Made by a program: the position numbers and the translations under genes
From: Nitrosopumilus sp. b3
GTDB taxonomy: Archaea > Thermoproteota > Nitrososphaeria > Nitrososphaerales > Nitrosopumilaceae
Assembly: GCF_014078525.1 (NCBI RefSeq)
Contig: NZ_MU078697.1
Coordinates: 61,452-125,451 of the forward strand
Reading direction: 5' to 3'
DNA: 64,000 bases
The notes under the pieces: generated by a model
What the model was told of the DNA's origin: nothing
Database searches by the model: none
What the model saw: the letters and a program-made list of their open reading frames with translations, nothing else
Shown here: piece by piece, positions 8,563 to 16,204 of the stretch
Position numbering within the stretch: position 1 is the stretch's first letter
How the letters are laid out: the number at the start of each line of letters is the position of its first letter

Positions 8563-9426
8563 TTGTCAAAGTATCAGTCACCTAAGGTAAACGTGAATAT
8601 GAGTGCTGCAAAAGGAATTGGAATTGCCATAGTTCTTTTAATAATTATAGGAGTTGTAGCATCAGCTTCTGTTAAAATTGTAGATTCTGGAAATAGAGGA
8701 GTTCTATTACATTGGAATGCAGTTGATTTAACCCAACCACCGCTTCAGGAAGGATTGCATTTTGTAGTTCCATTTCAAGACGAGGTTGTAAATATTGAAG
8801 TTCGTACACTAAAGTATGCAAATGATGCACGTAGCGCATCAAGGGATCTGCAAACAGTAGAGACCACAGTTACAGTAAACTATCACCCAGATAAAGAGCA
8901 AGTACACAGACTATACAAGAATTTAGGATTAGATTATGAAAATAGAGTTATTCAACCAGCAATTGAAGAAACAGTAAAACAGGTAACTGCAAATTATAAT
9001 GCTGAAGAACTCATTACAAAAAGACCACTAGTCAAAGCAGATATTGAGGCTTCAATCAGAGAAAGATTGAATCAATTTAACGTTGTAACTGAAGTAATTT
9101 CAATTACGGATTTTGAATTTTCACCATTGTTTGCACAAGCAATCGAATCTAAAGTAGAGGCTGAACAAAATGCACTAAGGGCAGAAAATGACTTGAGAAG
9201 AATCGAAGTTGAAGCAAGACAGAGAGAAGCCAACGCTATCGGTCTTGCAAATGCAAACATTGCAGAGGCAAAAGGTGAAGCTGAAGCGATAGCAATCATC
9301 AACAAAGCCTTATCTGAAAATCCAAATTATTTAGAGTGGTTAAAGACTCAAGCATGGGATGGTAAACTACCACTTGTAGTAGGAGAGGGTGGAACACCAT
9401 TCATTTCCATACCAGTAAACCCTTAG
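8563..9426 (+). CDS. SPFH/prohibitin-family membrane protein
   Basis: A TTG start gives MSKYQSPKVNVNMS, followed by one membrane span (about 17-38) and the SPFH (band 7) domain (residues about 40-210, with SGNRGVLLHWNAVD and EGLHFVVPFQDEV). A coiled-coil region rich in Glu/Ala follows (EAEQNALRAENDLRRIEVEA). Prohibitin/HflC relatives oligomerise at the membrane and scaffold proteases or lipid domains. The C-terminus PLVVGEGGTPFISIP is typical of the prohibitin branch. Stands alone, with TATA-like TATAATAG about 30 bases upstream. Confidence 0.9.
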   Translation: MSKYQSPKVNVNMSAAKGIGIAIVLLIIIGVVASASVKIVDSGNRGVLLHWNAVDLTQPPLQEGLHFVVPFQDEVVNIEVRTLKYANDARSASRDLQTVETTVTVNYHPDKEQVHRLYKNLGLDYENRVIQPAIEETVKQVTANYNAEELITKRPLVKADIEASIRERLNQFNVVTEVISITDFEFSPLFAQAIESKVEAEQNALRAENDLRRIEVEARQREANAIGLANANIAEAKGEAEAIAIINKALSENPNYLEWLKTQAWDGKLPLVVGEGGTPFISIPVNP

Positions 9427-9443
9427 AAATTTAGAAAATTTTT

Positions 9444-9743
9444 CTATTCGTTATTTTTTTGAGCATCTCTGAGTGCATCATACATTGCAAGAAACTGTTC
9501 AGGTTCATTTTGCCTGTAATTTTTTTCAAGGTTTTGAATTTGCTGATGTGAAATTTGCTCACCCTTGTTTTCATAATATTCTTTAATTATTTGAGAGGGG
9601 GTTTTTCGGATATTGTATTTTTGCAGGGACTGTTTAACAGATCTCTTACAATACAAATCATAAATTAAAAATCGATAAACAAGATACCCTGATAATCCCA
9701 CAATTGCAACTATAATGATTGGAATGATAATTACGGATGCCAT
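9444..9743 (-). CDS. Small membrane protein with cytoplasmic helical tail, 99 aa
   Basis: Residues 1-30 are a hydrophobic span (ASVIIIPIIIVAIVGLSGYL) followed by a basic, helical tail with TPSQIIKEYYENKG and QNEPEQFLAMYDALRDAQ. No enzyme motif. Convergent with the SPFH gene 17 bases away. Confidence 0.6.
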   Translation of the reverse strand: MASVIIIPIIIVAIVGLSGYLVYRFLIYDLYCKRSVKQSLQKYNIRKTPSQIIKEYYENKGEQISHQQIQNLEKNYRQNEPEQFLAMYDALRDAQKNNE

Positions 9744-9922
9744 GGATAACAGTATGTGATTTTAGTATTTCATTGTTGTTCTTTTTTTAATTTAGTGCCA
9801 AGTATACAAAAATGGGAAAATTTTAGGTTGTCAAGCCAAGAAACCATATCCAAAATAATACTCATTTAGTATAATTTATTTAATTTATTCTGTAGAAATC
9901 CTACCGAAATTATCAATTCCAT

Positions 9923-9985
9923 ATGGCAGCCAAGAAAAAAGCAGCAGCAAAAACAACAAAAGCAAAGGTTTCAAAAAAGAAATAG
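9923..9985 (+). CDS. Lys/Ala-rich 20-aa peptide
   Basis: The frame MAAKKKAAAKTTKAKVSKKK resembles a histone H1 or chromatin-protein tail: half its residues are lysine and most others alanine or threonine. A TATA-like TTTATTTAA lies upstream and a perfect hairpin terminator overlaps its stop codon, so the transcript is real-looking and very short. It could be a DNA-binding peptide or a small RNA whose frame is incidental. Confidence 0.45.
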   Translation: MAAKKKAAAKTTKAKVSKKK

Positions 9986-10007
9986 TAATTTGAAACCTAG
10001 TTTTTTT
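9966..10007 (+). terminator. 10-bp perfect hairpin with T7 run
   Basis: AGGTTTCAAA (9966-9975) pairs exactly with TTTGAAACCT (9989-9998), followed by seven T (10001-10007). The stop codon of the 20-aa frame lies in the loop. Confidence 0.75.
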
Positions 10008-10048
10008 ATTTACAGTTTGTAACAATGAAACTTATTCAAAGAATGGAT

Positions 10049-10258
10049 TTAAGAGCCACGCATAGAAACTTGATTCCCAACGGAGTGATGAATCCCAACA
10101 ACTGATTCTGATAGAGTAGTAATCACCATCAAAGTTTCACATGAAAGGCAAAGAACTGAGGGCACATAATCTGCATTTAATTCAGATGGACCAATTGTAG
10201 CCAATACTGCATCATTTTTTATATCAATTCCCTGACAATGCACACATTTTGAAGGCAT
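10049..10258 (-). CDS. Small zinc-ribbon protein, 69 aa
   Basis: From MPSKCVHCQG, two CxxC pairs (C5xxC8 and CLSC near residue 38) bracket a beta-rich middle, a classic two-knuckle zinc ribbon. An upstream in-frame start at 10300 would add 14 residues without family support. Role unknown. Confidence 0.6.
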   Translation of the reverse strand: MPSKCVHCQGIDIKNDAVLATIGPSELNADYVPSVLCLSCETLMVITTLSESVVGIHHSVGNQVSMRGS

Positions 10259-10355
10259 GGCAGATACACGTTTAATTTTATTTATGAAATAATGGACCAA
10301 TCTAGAAAATTTACTTTATAGTGGTTCTTAAAGTAACTGTTATTGATTTTCAAAA

Positions 10356-10418
10356 ATGGATTTATCAGAGAATATCAAACTTCAATTAATGAGAACAATC
10401 AACGAATCATCAAGGTAA
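10356..10418 (+). CDS. Short upstream reading frame, 20 aa
   Basis: ATG to stop encodes MDLSENIKLQLMRTINESSR, ending 7 bases before the start of the pilus-like gene. Could be a leader peptide or a small gene; no ribosome site is obvious. A TTTATAG box 40 bases upstream would put it inside the same transcript. Confidence 0.3.
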   Translation: MDLSENIKLQLMRTINESSR

Positions 10419-10425
10419 GACAGAC

Positions 10426-11235
10426 ATGGCTCTAAGTAATAACGTTAGTTGGGGAATCATCATGTTTGGAACGATGTTGCTCATATTTTATCTGGTATCA
10501 ATAATGGATTTGCATATTGAATTTATCGAAAACATAGACAAAGCAATGTTAAATGAGAACATAATAAAATTAACATCGCTTAAAATTTCAAATCTTACTG
10601 CAGATACAGGAAATGACACTATTTCATTCAAGTTCAACAGTACTGGTACAAACAAATTTTGGGATTTTGAAAAGTTTGATCTATTTGTAATTTATAATGC
10701 AACTATTGACGATACAGAAACATTAGTTACAGACAAAATGAATTTTACTGACACAGGAGATGTTGCATGCTGCCCACCAATAGGTGATTGGGATATCAGC
10801 ATCTTAAACGATACACGAGATCCTAAAATAATCAATGAAGGAGAAACTGGCTATGTCCGTGCAGGATTGTCAAATAATATGTCAAGTGGTACATTAATTG
10901 TAAACTTTGTAACAGATAACGGAGTCACAACCCATTCATTTTACAAGCCTAATCAATACCCAATAGCTGATGCAGGTGACGACTATACAGAAGATGCATT
11001 ACTTCCAGATTGCATTCACCCATTAGATGGTTCTGGAAGTTACGATCCTGAAGGAGATTCACTAACATACCTTTGGAATGACATATCTGGAAATGTAATA
11101 TCGATTGCTGATGATACTGCAGAGAGCACTTCATTTGTAGGGAATTGTTTACCAGACGTGGTTGTTTTTGAACTTACAGTTTCAGATTCTATACCTAAAT
11201 CAAAATCAGATACAGTTACTATTACACTTGATTAA
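10426..11235 (+). CDS. Extracellular protein with FlaF/FlaG-like part and PKD-like domain
   Basis: One N-terminal membrane span (about residues 8-27) with a short cytoplasmic side is followed by a beta-rich domain (ISNLTADTGNDTISFKFNSTGTNKFWDFEKFDLFVIY) that resembles the stator proteins FlaF/FlaG of the archaellum. Residues about 185-269 form a PKD/REJ-like Ig domain (ADAGDDYTEDALL, LDGSGSYDPEGDSLTYLW, VFELTVSD). The combination suggests a surface or appendage anchor protein facing the S-layer. No other archaellum gene is adjacent. Confidence 0.65.
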   Translation: MALSNNVSWGIIMFGTMLLIFYLVSIMDLHIEFIENIDKAMLNENIIKLTSLKISNLTADTGNDTISFKFNSTGTNKFWDFEKFDLFVIYNATIDDTETLVTDKMNFTDTGDVACCPPIGDWDISILNDTRDPKIINEGETGYVRAGLSNNMSSGTLIVNFVTDNGVTTHSFYKPNQYPIADAGDDYTEDALLPDCIHPLDGSGSYDPEGDSLTYLWNDISGNVISIADDTAESTSFVGNCLPDVVVFELTVSDSIPKSKSDTVTITLD

Positions 11236-11311
11236 CTAGAGTGTAAAAATTCAATATTTTATTGAGAATTAACAATTGGTTTCTTTAAGGAGAAAAACAA
11301 AGTAAAAAGTA

Positions 11312-11788
11312 ATGCAATCAAATGATAAAATTTTGGTAATTGCAGCTATTATAGGCGGAGTGATTGCATTGGCAATAATTGTAGGGTTTATCGGACAGGG
11401 GAATGTCAGACATGTACAAATTTTCTGGCAAGAAAAAGTAGAGCATACTGTAATTTTTGAAGATATAGATGGAAAAACTCAGATTAGAGGAATAAAGGGT
11501 GTTGCAGGAGAAGTAAACCCCACACTACTTTCACGCACATCATTTGCATATGTACTGACTGTAATTAATAACGGAACAACAAATCATAGACTTTACATAG
11601 ATGGGTTTAATGTTCAAACAGATCTTCTTGAACCAGGACAACAAGACATCATCACAATTTATCCAGATAAAGAAGGAGAATTTGTTTACTATGATAAAAG
11701 ACAAGATCTAATCCAGCTAGGAAAGATCAAAATTGTTTCAGTAGTAGCAAGTGATGAGTTTCAAGGTATCTGGAGAGATTTGATTTAG
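11312..11788 (+). CDS. Membrane-anchored cupredoxin-like protein, 158 aa
   Basis: An N-terminal span (about 8-27) is followed by a beta-sandwich that resembles a cupredoxin fold: SFAYVLTVINNGTTNHRLYIDGFNV, then LLEPGQQDIITIYPDKEGEFVYYD. Thaumarchaea encode many blue-copper-type proteins, but here the usual Cys and Met ligands are absent and only one His in the NH motif remains, so copper binding is doubtful. It follows the FlaF/G-like gene in the same direction. Confidence 0.6.
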   Translation: MQSNDKILVIAAIIGGVIALAIIVGFIGQGNVRHVQIFWQEKVEHTVIFEDIDGKTQIRGIKGVAGEVNPTLLSRTSFAYVLTVINNGTTNHRLYIDGFNVQTDLLEPGQQDIITIYPDKEGEFVYYDKRQDLIQLGKIKIVSVVASDEFQGIWRDLI

Positions 11789-11793
11789 AAATT

Positions 11794-12663
11794 TTATTTC
11801 TTACCAATAATCAAATCCACTTTATAGTTTAGAGTTGCACGCGAATTGAGTTTCAGATTCCATGGAATGTAAGAAGGGTTTTTTGTCTTGGATGTAATTT
11901 GGAATCCAAATTTCTGAAGATATGTGCGTAGTTGAGATTCATCAAGTGGTGTTTTGACAGAATTTATGCCTCTATCAAAATCATATGGGTCTGAGATTAC
12001 AAAATATCCAGAAGTCATTTGTTTTGATACGTGTTTTAGAAAATCTACAGGTTCAACTAATTCCAAAATATTTAATGCTATTACAAGGTTAAATTTCGAT
12101 TTAGCAAATACAGAAGATAGTGAATCAGCTACAACATAATCAAGATTATCTCTGTAAGACTTTTTGGCAATTTGTAATGCACTAAATGATCTATCAATTC
12201 CAAAGACCATTTTGTGAGTATCTGCCAAAGAAAAGGCAGTAATTCCAATAGAGCAACCATGTTCTAATACAAAATCAGATCTGGGCAATGAATCAAGATG
12301 ATTTTTAATTATAGAGTAAAATTTTGAATGTCTGCTGTTTTGATATATTTTAGACCATCTATTTTCAAGTGCAGTTCTATCATCTGTAAAAACAGTTTTT
12401 GACATCGCTTTCTTCAAAAAACTTTTCATTTTTTTATTAATTGACAACTGATAGAGTTTACCACTTAGAAGCTTACGTGATGACAGATAATTTCCAAAGT
12501 CATCCCAAAGAATTGGAATTTTTCCAATTATTGGAAATTTGAGATTGCATTTTTTGCATTCTAAAATTCCTTCTTCAACTTCTTTTTTAATTTCAAAAGC
12601 ATCTAATTCAAGTTTATATCCACATCTAACACAGCTCAAGAATTTCAGAGTAGATTCTAGCAT
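11794..12663 (-). CDS. SAM-dependent methyltransferase with N-terminal zinc (Trm112-like) domain
   Basis: Residues 1-55 form a Trm112-like zinc domain (CVRCGYK ... CKKCNLKFPIIGKIPIL). Residues about 125-260 are a Rossmann methyltransferase: motif I VLEHGCSIGITAF, motif II VFGIDRSFSALQIAKK, and post motif FNLVIALNILELV. The substrate is unknown. Convergent with the cupredoxin-like gene 5 bases away. Confidence 0.8.
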   Translation of the reverse strand: MLESTLKFLSCVRCGYKLELDAFEIKKEVEEGILECKKCNLKFPIIGKIPILWDDFGNYLSSRKLLSGKLYQLSINKKMKSFLKKAMSKTVFTDDRTALENRWSKIYQNSRHSKFYSIIKNHLDSLPRSDFVLEHGCSIGITAFSLADTHKMVFGIDRSFSALQIAKKSYRDNLDYVVADSLSSVFAKSKFNLVIALNILELVEPVDFLKHVSKQMTSGYFVISDPYDFDRGINSVKTPLDESQLRTYLQKFGFQITSKTKNPSYIPWNLKLNSRATLNYKVDLIIGKK

Positions 12664-12739
12664 TTCTGTTTGCTCAGAGAGGGATTAACTAATAATTTCT
12701 TTGATGAAATAATCAAGATAATGTTAAATGTAGTATTTT

Positions 12740-13948
12740 TTGATTTTATGCAAATTGGGAGAATTTGAAGAGTTTGCCGAAGCCCTATTTGGCCAATTAT
12801 CAGTTGAAATCAATGAAGAAAAAGAGATTATGCAGCTTGCAATCAATGCGCGAGAAGACATTGCAAGAAAGGTAGAATTTAAAGAACTAGAAGAGATTGC
12901 AAACGAAATTTTTCCGGATTTCAAAGATAAAGTACAAGATTTTCTTGGAGTAAAAGTTGCAGATGATTTACAATTAAAATTTCCAGAACTAGAAGATTTA
13001 AAGAGACTCAAAGGGGACAAGGTATTTGCAGATCCTGAATCAAAAGAATTTGTAAAGAAGTTATTCAACGCAGTAGCAAAAGAAGATCTGAAAATCATTG
13101 CAGAACTAATGAAAGAGAACACTGCAAAATACTTGGTATATTCAACATATGCAATTCAATACATTTCTAAAATTACAACAACATATGGGGATTATCTTGA
13201 TTCAGTAATTTATCTAAACAAATTCATTTTGTCAAGATATCCACAAATCATTCTCCACAAGCAAGGGGAACCATACGAGTCAAGATTTGAAAATGTCAAT
13301 TCAGGTTATCTCGGAGCAGTAAAAATGACAGTACTTGAAGAATTGATTCACTCAACTCAAGGAAATCTTCATCAAATTAACAAAAATGCTGCAATGGAGG
13401 TAAACAGAATAAATGAAGAACTTGCAGGAATCATCCTATCGCTAGATAATGAGACGGTAAACAAGCTCTCAGAATATTGCCAGCTTCAGGCAGTTCCAGA
13501 TGATTTTCCCTTTGCAAAAAAAGCAAACCTGTTTTTCTTTTTGAATCCAGACCATTTCCTAATCGAACAGATTGGACCAGATGTAATGACTTTCACGCAT
13601 GTAGAAATTGATCCAAAAATTGGCGAATCAATTCCACAATTACTTGACATTTACAAAAGATGGCTAGTTCCAATTCAGCAGCATCATGCAGCATTTACTG
13701 CGATGGAGGGAATGGCAGGATTTGCAATTGAGAATATCCTAAAAGATGACAAAGACTTTCAGAATTATCTTATGACATTTATGGGAACTGACTTTTCATC
13801 ATACCAGGTAAGAAAGAGCATGGGAAAAGATTTCACTAAAGCAGCATATGAAAAACTAGGTAAAGAGACATTCAAAAAAATGATTGAAATTCCACCAAAC
13901 ACAAGAGAACTAAAAGATCCTCAACTATACCTAAAAAAACTGAGTTAA
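12740..13948 (+). CDS. Conserved-looking protein of unknown function, about 400 aa
   Basis: No family is recognised. The protein is mostly helical, with an acidic N-terminal third (EEFAEALFGQLSVEINEEKE) and hydrophobic blocks FFFLNPDHFLIEQIGPDVMTF and VPIQQHHAAFTAMEGMAGFA. A motif LEELIHSTQGNLHQIN has Glu and His suitable for metal binding but not the HExxH signature. Starts are TTG at 12740 or TTG at 12755; neither has a ribosome site. It lies 4 bases before the SirB1-like gene and is very likely cotranscribed with it. Confidence 0.7.
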   Translation: MILCKLGEFEEFAEALFGQLSVEINEEKEIMQLAINAREDIARKVEFKELEEIANEIFPDFKDKVQDFLGVKVADDLQLKFPELEDLKRLKGDKVFADPESKEFVKKLFNAVAKEDLKIIAELMKENTAKYLVYSTYAIQYISKITTTYGDYLDSVIYLNKFILSRYPQIILHKQGEPYESRFENVNSGYLGAVKMTVLEELIHSTQGNLHQINKNAAMEVNRINEELAGIILSLDNETVNKLSEYCQLQAVPDDFPFAKKANLFFFLNPDHFLIEQIGPDVMTFTHVEIDPKIGESIPQLLDIYKRWLVPIQQHHAAFTAMEGMAGFAIENILKDDKDFQNYLMTFMGTDFSSYQVRKSMGKDFTKAAYEKLGKETFKKMIEIPPNTRELKDPQLYLKKLS

Positions 13949-13952
13949 TCAA

Positions 13953-14771
13953 TTGGAAGAAAAATTTGATCCACTCGTAGCAGAATGGTTTGCATTTGTA
14001 AAAAATCCAAATTTTAACTTGGTAGAAAAATGTCTCAAGTTTGCTCAGATACTTGAATATCCTGATCTAAATGTAGATGATTACATCAAAAAAATTAGCA
14101 AGATAGGAATGTCACTCAAAGAGTCAATTAATGATGTAAAAAATCCAACATATCTTATTTCAATGTTAAACGAGCATCTCTTTGAAAATCTAGGATTTAG
14201 TGGGGATGATGATGACTATTACAATCCAAAAAATAATTTCCTAAACGAAGTAATTGATAAAAAATCAGGAATTCCAATTACTTTATCAATTCTTTATGCA
14301 GAAGTTGCAAAGTTTGTAGGATTAGATCTAAAGATTGCAGGATTTCCAGGTCACATACTAGTAAAATATAACGAAGAGATGATCTTAGATCCATTCTATG
14401 ATGGAAGACTAGTAGATATTGATGACTTGCAAGAAATTCTAGATGTTAATTTTGGAGGAGAGTTAGAGTTTCAGCCAGAATATCTAGATGAGGTAAAACC
14501 AGAACAGATTCTAGTTAGAATGACTCGTAATCTAAAAAATTCTTATGTTCAATCATTTGTATACGATAAGGCATTACGATGTGTCAACATGGTTTTAGCA
14601 ATAGAACCAGAGTCTCCTGAAGACATCAGAGACAAAGGAATCCTAGAAGATAGAATGCTAAATTATGATGTCGCATTAAAATATTTGAATAAATATTTGG
14701 AGATTAATCCAAACGCAGAAGATGTAGATTTTATTTTAGAATTAATTAGAAGTATAAAATCAAAAAATTAA
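13953..14771 (+). CDS. SirB1-like transglutaminase-fold protein with TPR tail
   Basis: Starts at TTG 4 bases after the previous stop. Residues about 65-160 match the SirB1 transglutaminase-like fold (YYNPKNNFLNEVIDKKSGIPITLSILYAEVAKFVGL, then AGFPGHILVKY and ILDPFYDGR). The C-terminal 90 residues carry TPR-like helices (ALRCVNMVLAIEPESPE, ALKYLNKYLEINPNAED). SirB1 proteins lack a proven enzymatic activity and may act as scaffolds. The last 4 bases overlap the convergent small gene. Confidence 0.8.
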   Translation: MEEKFDPLVAEWFAFVKNPNFNLVEKCLKFAQILEYPDLNVDDYIKKISKIGMSLKESINDVKNPTYLISMLNEHLFENLGFSGDDDDYYNPKNNFLNEVIDKKSGIPITLSILYAEVAKFVGLDLKIAGFPGHILVKYNEEMILDPFYDGRLVDIDDLQEILDVNFGGELEFQPEYLDEVKPEQILVRMTRNLKNSYVQSFVYDKALRCVNMVLAIEPESPEDIRDKGILEDRMLNYDVALKYLNKYLEINPNAEDVDFILELIRSIKSKN

Positions 14772-14938
14772 TCGATGATTGAATCTATATCATGTCCTTT
14801 CTTAATCATAGATATTTCATGACGAGCAATTTTATTTCTAAATGCTTTTTTGAGAATGTCAATTTCGGTTCTAAGCAATGCATTTTCATCTTCTAGTTTT
14901 GCAACACGCTCATAGATAGTTTCGGCTTCTGAATTCAT
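14768..14938 (-). CDS. Small coiled-coil protein, 56 aa
   Basis: Residues about 8-35 form a short coiled coil (YERVAKLEDENALLRTEIDILKKA by heptads), followed by a basic end. Its stop codon overlaps the SirB1-like stop by 4 bases on the other strand. The gene was found by reading the minus strand of the gap after 14,771. Role unknown. Confidence 0.6.
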   Translation of the reverse strand: MNSEAETIYERVAKLEDENALLRTEIDILKKAFRNKIARHEISMIKKGHDIDSIID

Positions 14939-15011
14939 ATTTTATTATTATTAAAAAAATGTCTTAAAAAGTTATGGGTAATTATTTTGATGGACAGGTT
15001 AGCTTTTTGGA

Positions 15012-15173
15012 CTATAATTCAAATTCTTGGCGACATTTTTCACATTTTCCTCGCTCTTGACCTGGAGGACCTAAAAGGAATACTTTGCCAATTGTTTTAC
15101 ATACAGGACACATTCCAGTAGTCGCGTTTTTTGGACCAGTGCGAATAATTTTTTGTGTTTTTCTTCGTCCCAT
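15012..15173 (-). CDS. Small zinc-ribbon protein, 53 aa
   Basis: MGRRKTQKIIRTGPKNATT leads into a CPVCKT ... CEKCRQEFEL zinc ribbon. The basic head plus ribbon resembles small ribosome- or RNA-associated archaeal proteins. The ATG at 15,173 is preferred over an in-frame start at 15,230, which would read through the tRNA-derived repeat. Its promoter contains TTAAAACTTAA inside or next to the casposon target duplication, so the element inserted just upstream. Confidence 0.7.
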   Translation of the reverse strand: MGRRKTQKIIRTGPKNATTGMCPVCKTIGKVFLLGPPGQERGKCEKCRQEFEL

Positions 15174-15202
15174 TGTAAAAACTTCCCAAATCGGTCTATT
15201 AA

Positions 15203-15216
15203 GTTTTAATGGCGCG
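15203..15216. repeat. Casposon target-site duplication, distal copy (14 bp)
   Basis: GTTTTAATGGCGCG here is identical to 31,036-31,049, which is the 3' end of the tRNA-Ser gene on the other side of the element. Both copies are followed by GGGA, so the match can be read as up to 18 bp. Confidence 0.85.
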
Positions 15217-15246
15217 GGGAATATAGCCACGGCTTGAGATTTTGCA
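15217..15246. repeat. Casposon left terminal inverted repeat
   Basis: Begins GGGAATATAG and ends TTTTGCA. Against the reverse complement of 31,006-31,035 it matches 21 of 30 positions without gaps, with ATATAG and TTTTGCA perfectly kept at the same spacing. Confidence 0.7.
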
Positions 15247-15280
15247 TTATTGACGAATTTCGTTCTAGGAATAGTGGGGA

Positions 15281-15406
15281 TCAGTTCAGAGACGTTGCAG
15301 GATGATTCTTCCTATTTGGACATCGATACCCCTGCATACCATTTGGAGAGTCAGATTCTAGATGCTCCAATACAGCACCGCATTTTTTACAAATTCTAGT
15401 TTTCAT
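15281..15406 (-). CDS. Small zinc-ribbon protein, 41 aa (casposon cargo)
   Basis: MKTRICKKCGAVLEHLE with CxxC at 6-9 and a later C29 plus H35 gives a single zinc knuckle. It shares the MKTR start with the surface-protein genes upstream and begins 3 bases after the previous stop, so it is the last gene of that train. It lies just inside the left end of the element. Confidence 0.55.
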   Translation of the reverse strand: MKTRICKKCGAVLEHLESDSPNGMQGYRCPNRKNHPATSLN

Positions 15407-15409
15407 TTT

Positions 15410-16204
15410 CTATCCATCTAGTTCATAATAGCCAAACAATTTTACAGATTCAATGTTTTGACCATAATTTACAATCACTTTGTTTCCATCAAGGGAAACT
15501 CGTTTGTCATCTACATCCTCACCATTAATGTGAACCATAAATACCCCATCAATCAAATCAGTAGGAATCTCAATTTCAATATTGTCAGTAGTTCCATTTC
15601 CTACAAAATATTCCACAGTAGATTCTTTCTCACTAAATACAATTTGAAGATCATATGGAGTTTCAGAGTTTGATTGTATAATTTCCTCAAAAATTTCTAG
15701 AGTGTTTGTGCATTTCCATCCAGAAGGATCACAGAGATTTTCATCTTGGTTAAAACATGCTGTTCTGCCACTTGTACAGGGAGGCAGAGTTTCATTTATT
15801 TTTGCAACACATCTTTCAACATCTTGCTGAACTTTGCCGTATTTCATTCTGCAATCAGCAGGGGTTTTTGGTTCATCGTTTTGTCTTGAATCAAGAGAGG
15901 GTATTTTTATAAAGTCTCTTTCATCAAAGTGAGAATTATCAAATGGAGATGCGCCTTTGCCTCCTCCACCATCTAGCATACGCCTTCTTTTCTCTTCTAA
16001 TCCTTCAGAGCATTCACGACTCCTTTGATCATAATATTTGCTTTTTACTGGATCAGAGGTAGTCAGAGCATCTCGAAAATTTTCACATGGCATAGATTCA
16101 AACTCTGATTTTATTTTATTTTCATAATCAACAGTGTAAGCAAGATAAAGCATCCCAATGAAACTAGGAATTAGTATTGCAAGAATAATTAGACTAGTTT
16201 TCAT
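15410..16204 (-). CDS. Membrane-anchored surface protein, 264 aa (casposon cargo)
   Basis: MKTSLIILAILIPSFIGMLYLA is a signal anchor. The rest is extracellular in character: Cys-containing linker with GGGGKGAS, a disulphide-rich middle (CRMKYGKVQQDVERC, CTSGRTACF, LCDPSGWKC) and a beta-rich C-terminal domain (YDLQIVFSEKESTVEYFVG). No enzyme family recognised. The start codon overlaps the stop of the next upstream gene (ATGA type), which implies translational coupling. Confidence 0.65.
   Translation of the reverse strand: MKTSLIILAILIPSFIGMLYLAYTVDYENKIKSEFESMPCENFRDALTTSDPVKSKYYDQRSRECSEGLEEKRRRMLDGGGGKGASPFDNSHFDERDFIKIPSLDSRQNDEPKTPADCRMKYGKVQQDVERCVAKINETLPPCTSGRTACFNQDENLCDPSGWKCTNTLEIFEEIIQSNSETPYDLQIVFSEKESTVEYFVGNGTTDNIEIEIPTDLIDGVFMVHINGEDVDDKRVSLDGNKVIVNYGQNIESVKLFGYYELDG

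Noticed and set aside
5903..9858. A 14-base repeat CCATATCCAAAATA at about 5903 and 9845
   Set aside because: Too short, in AT-rich sequence, with no shared structure or flanking similarity.
15174..15230. An N-terminal extension of the 53-aa zinc ribbon (MAIFPAPLKLN)
   Set aside because: It would read through the tRNA-derived duplication and has no family support.
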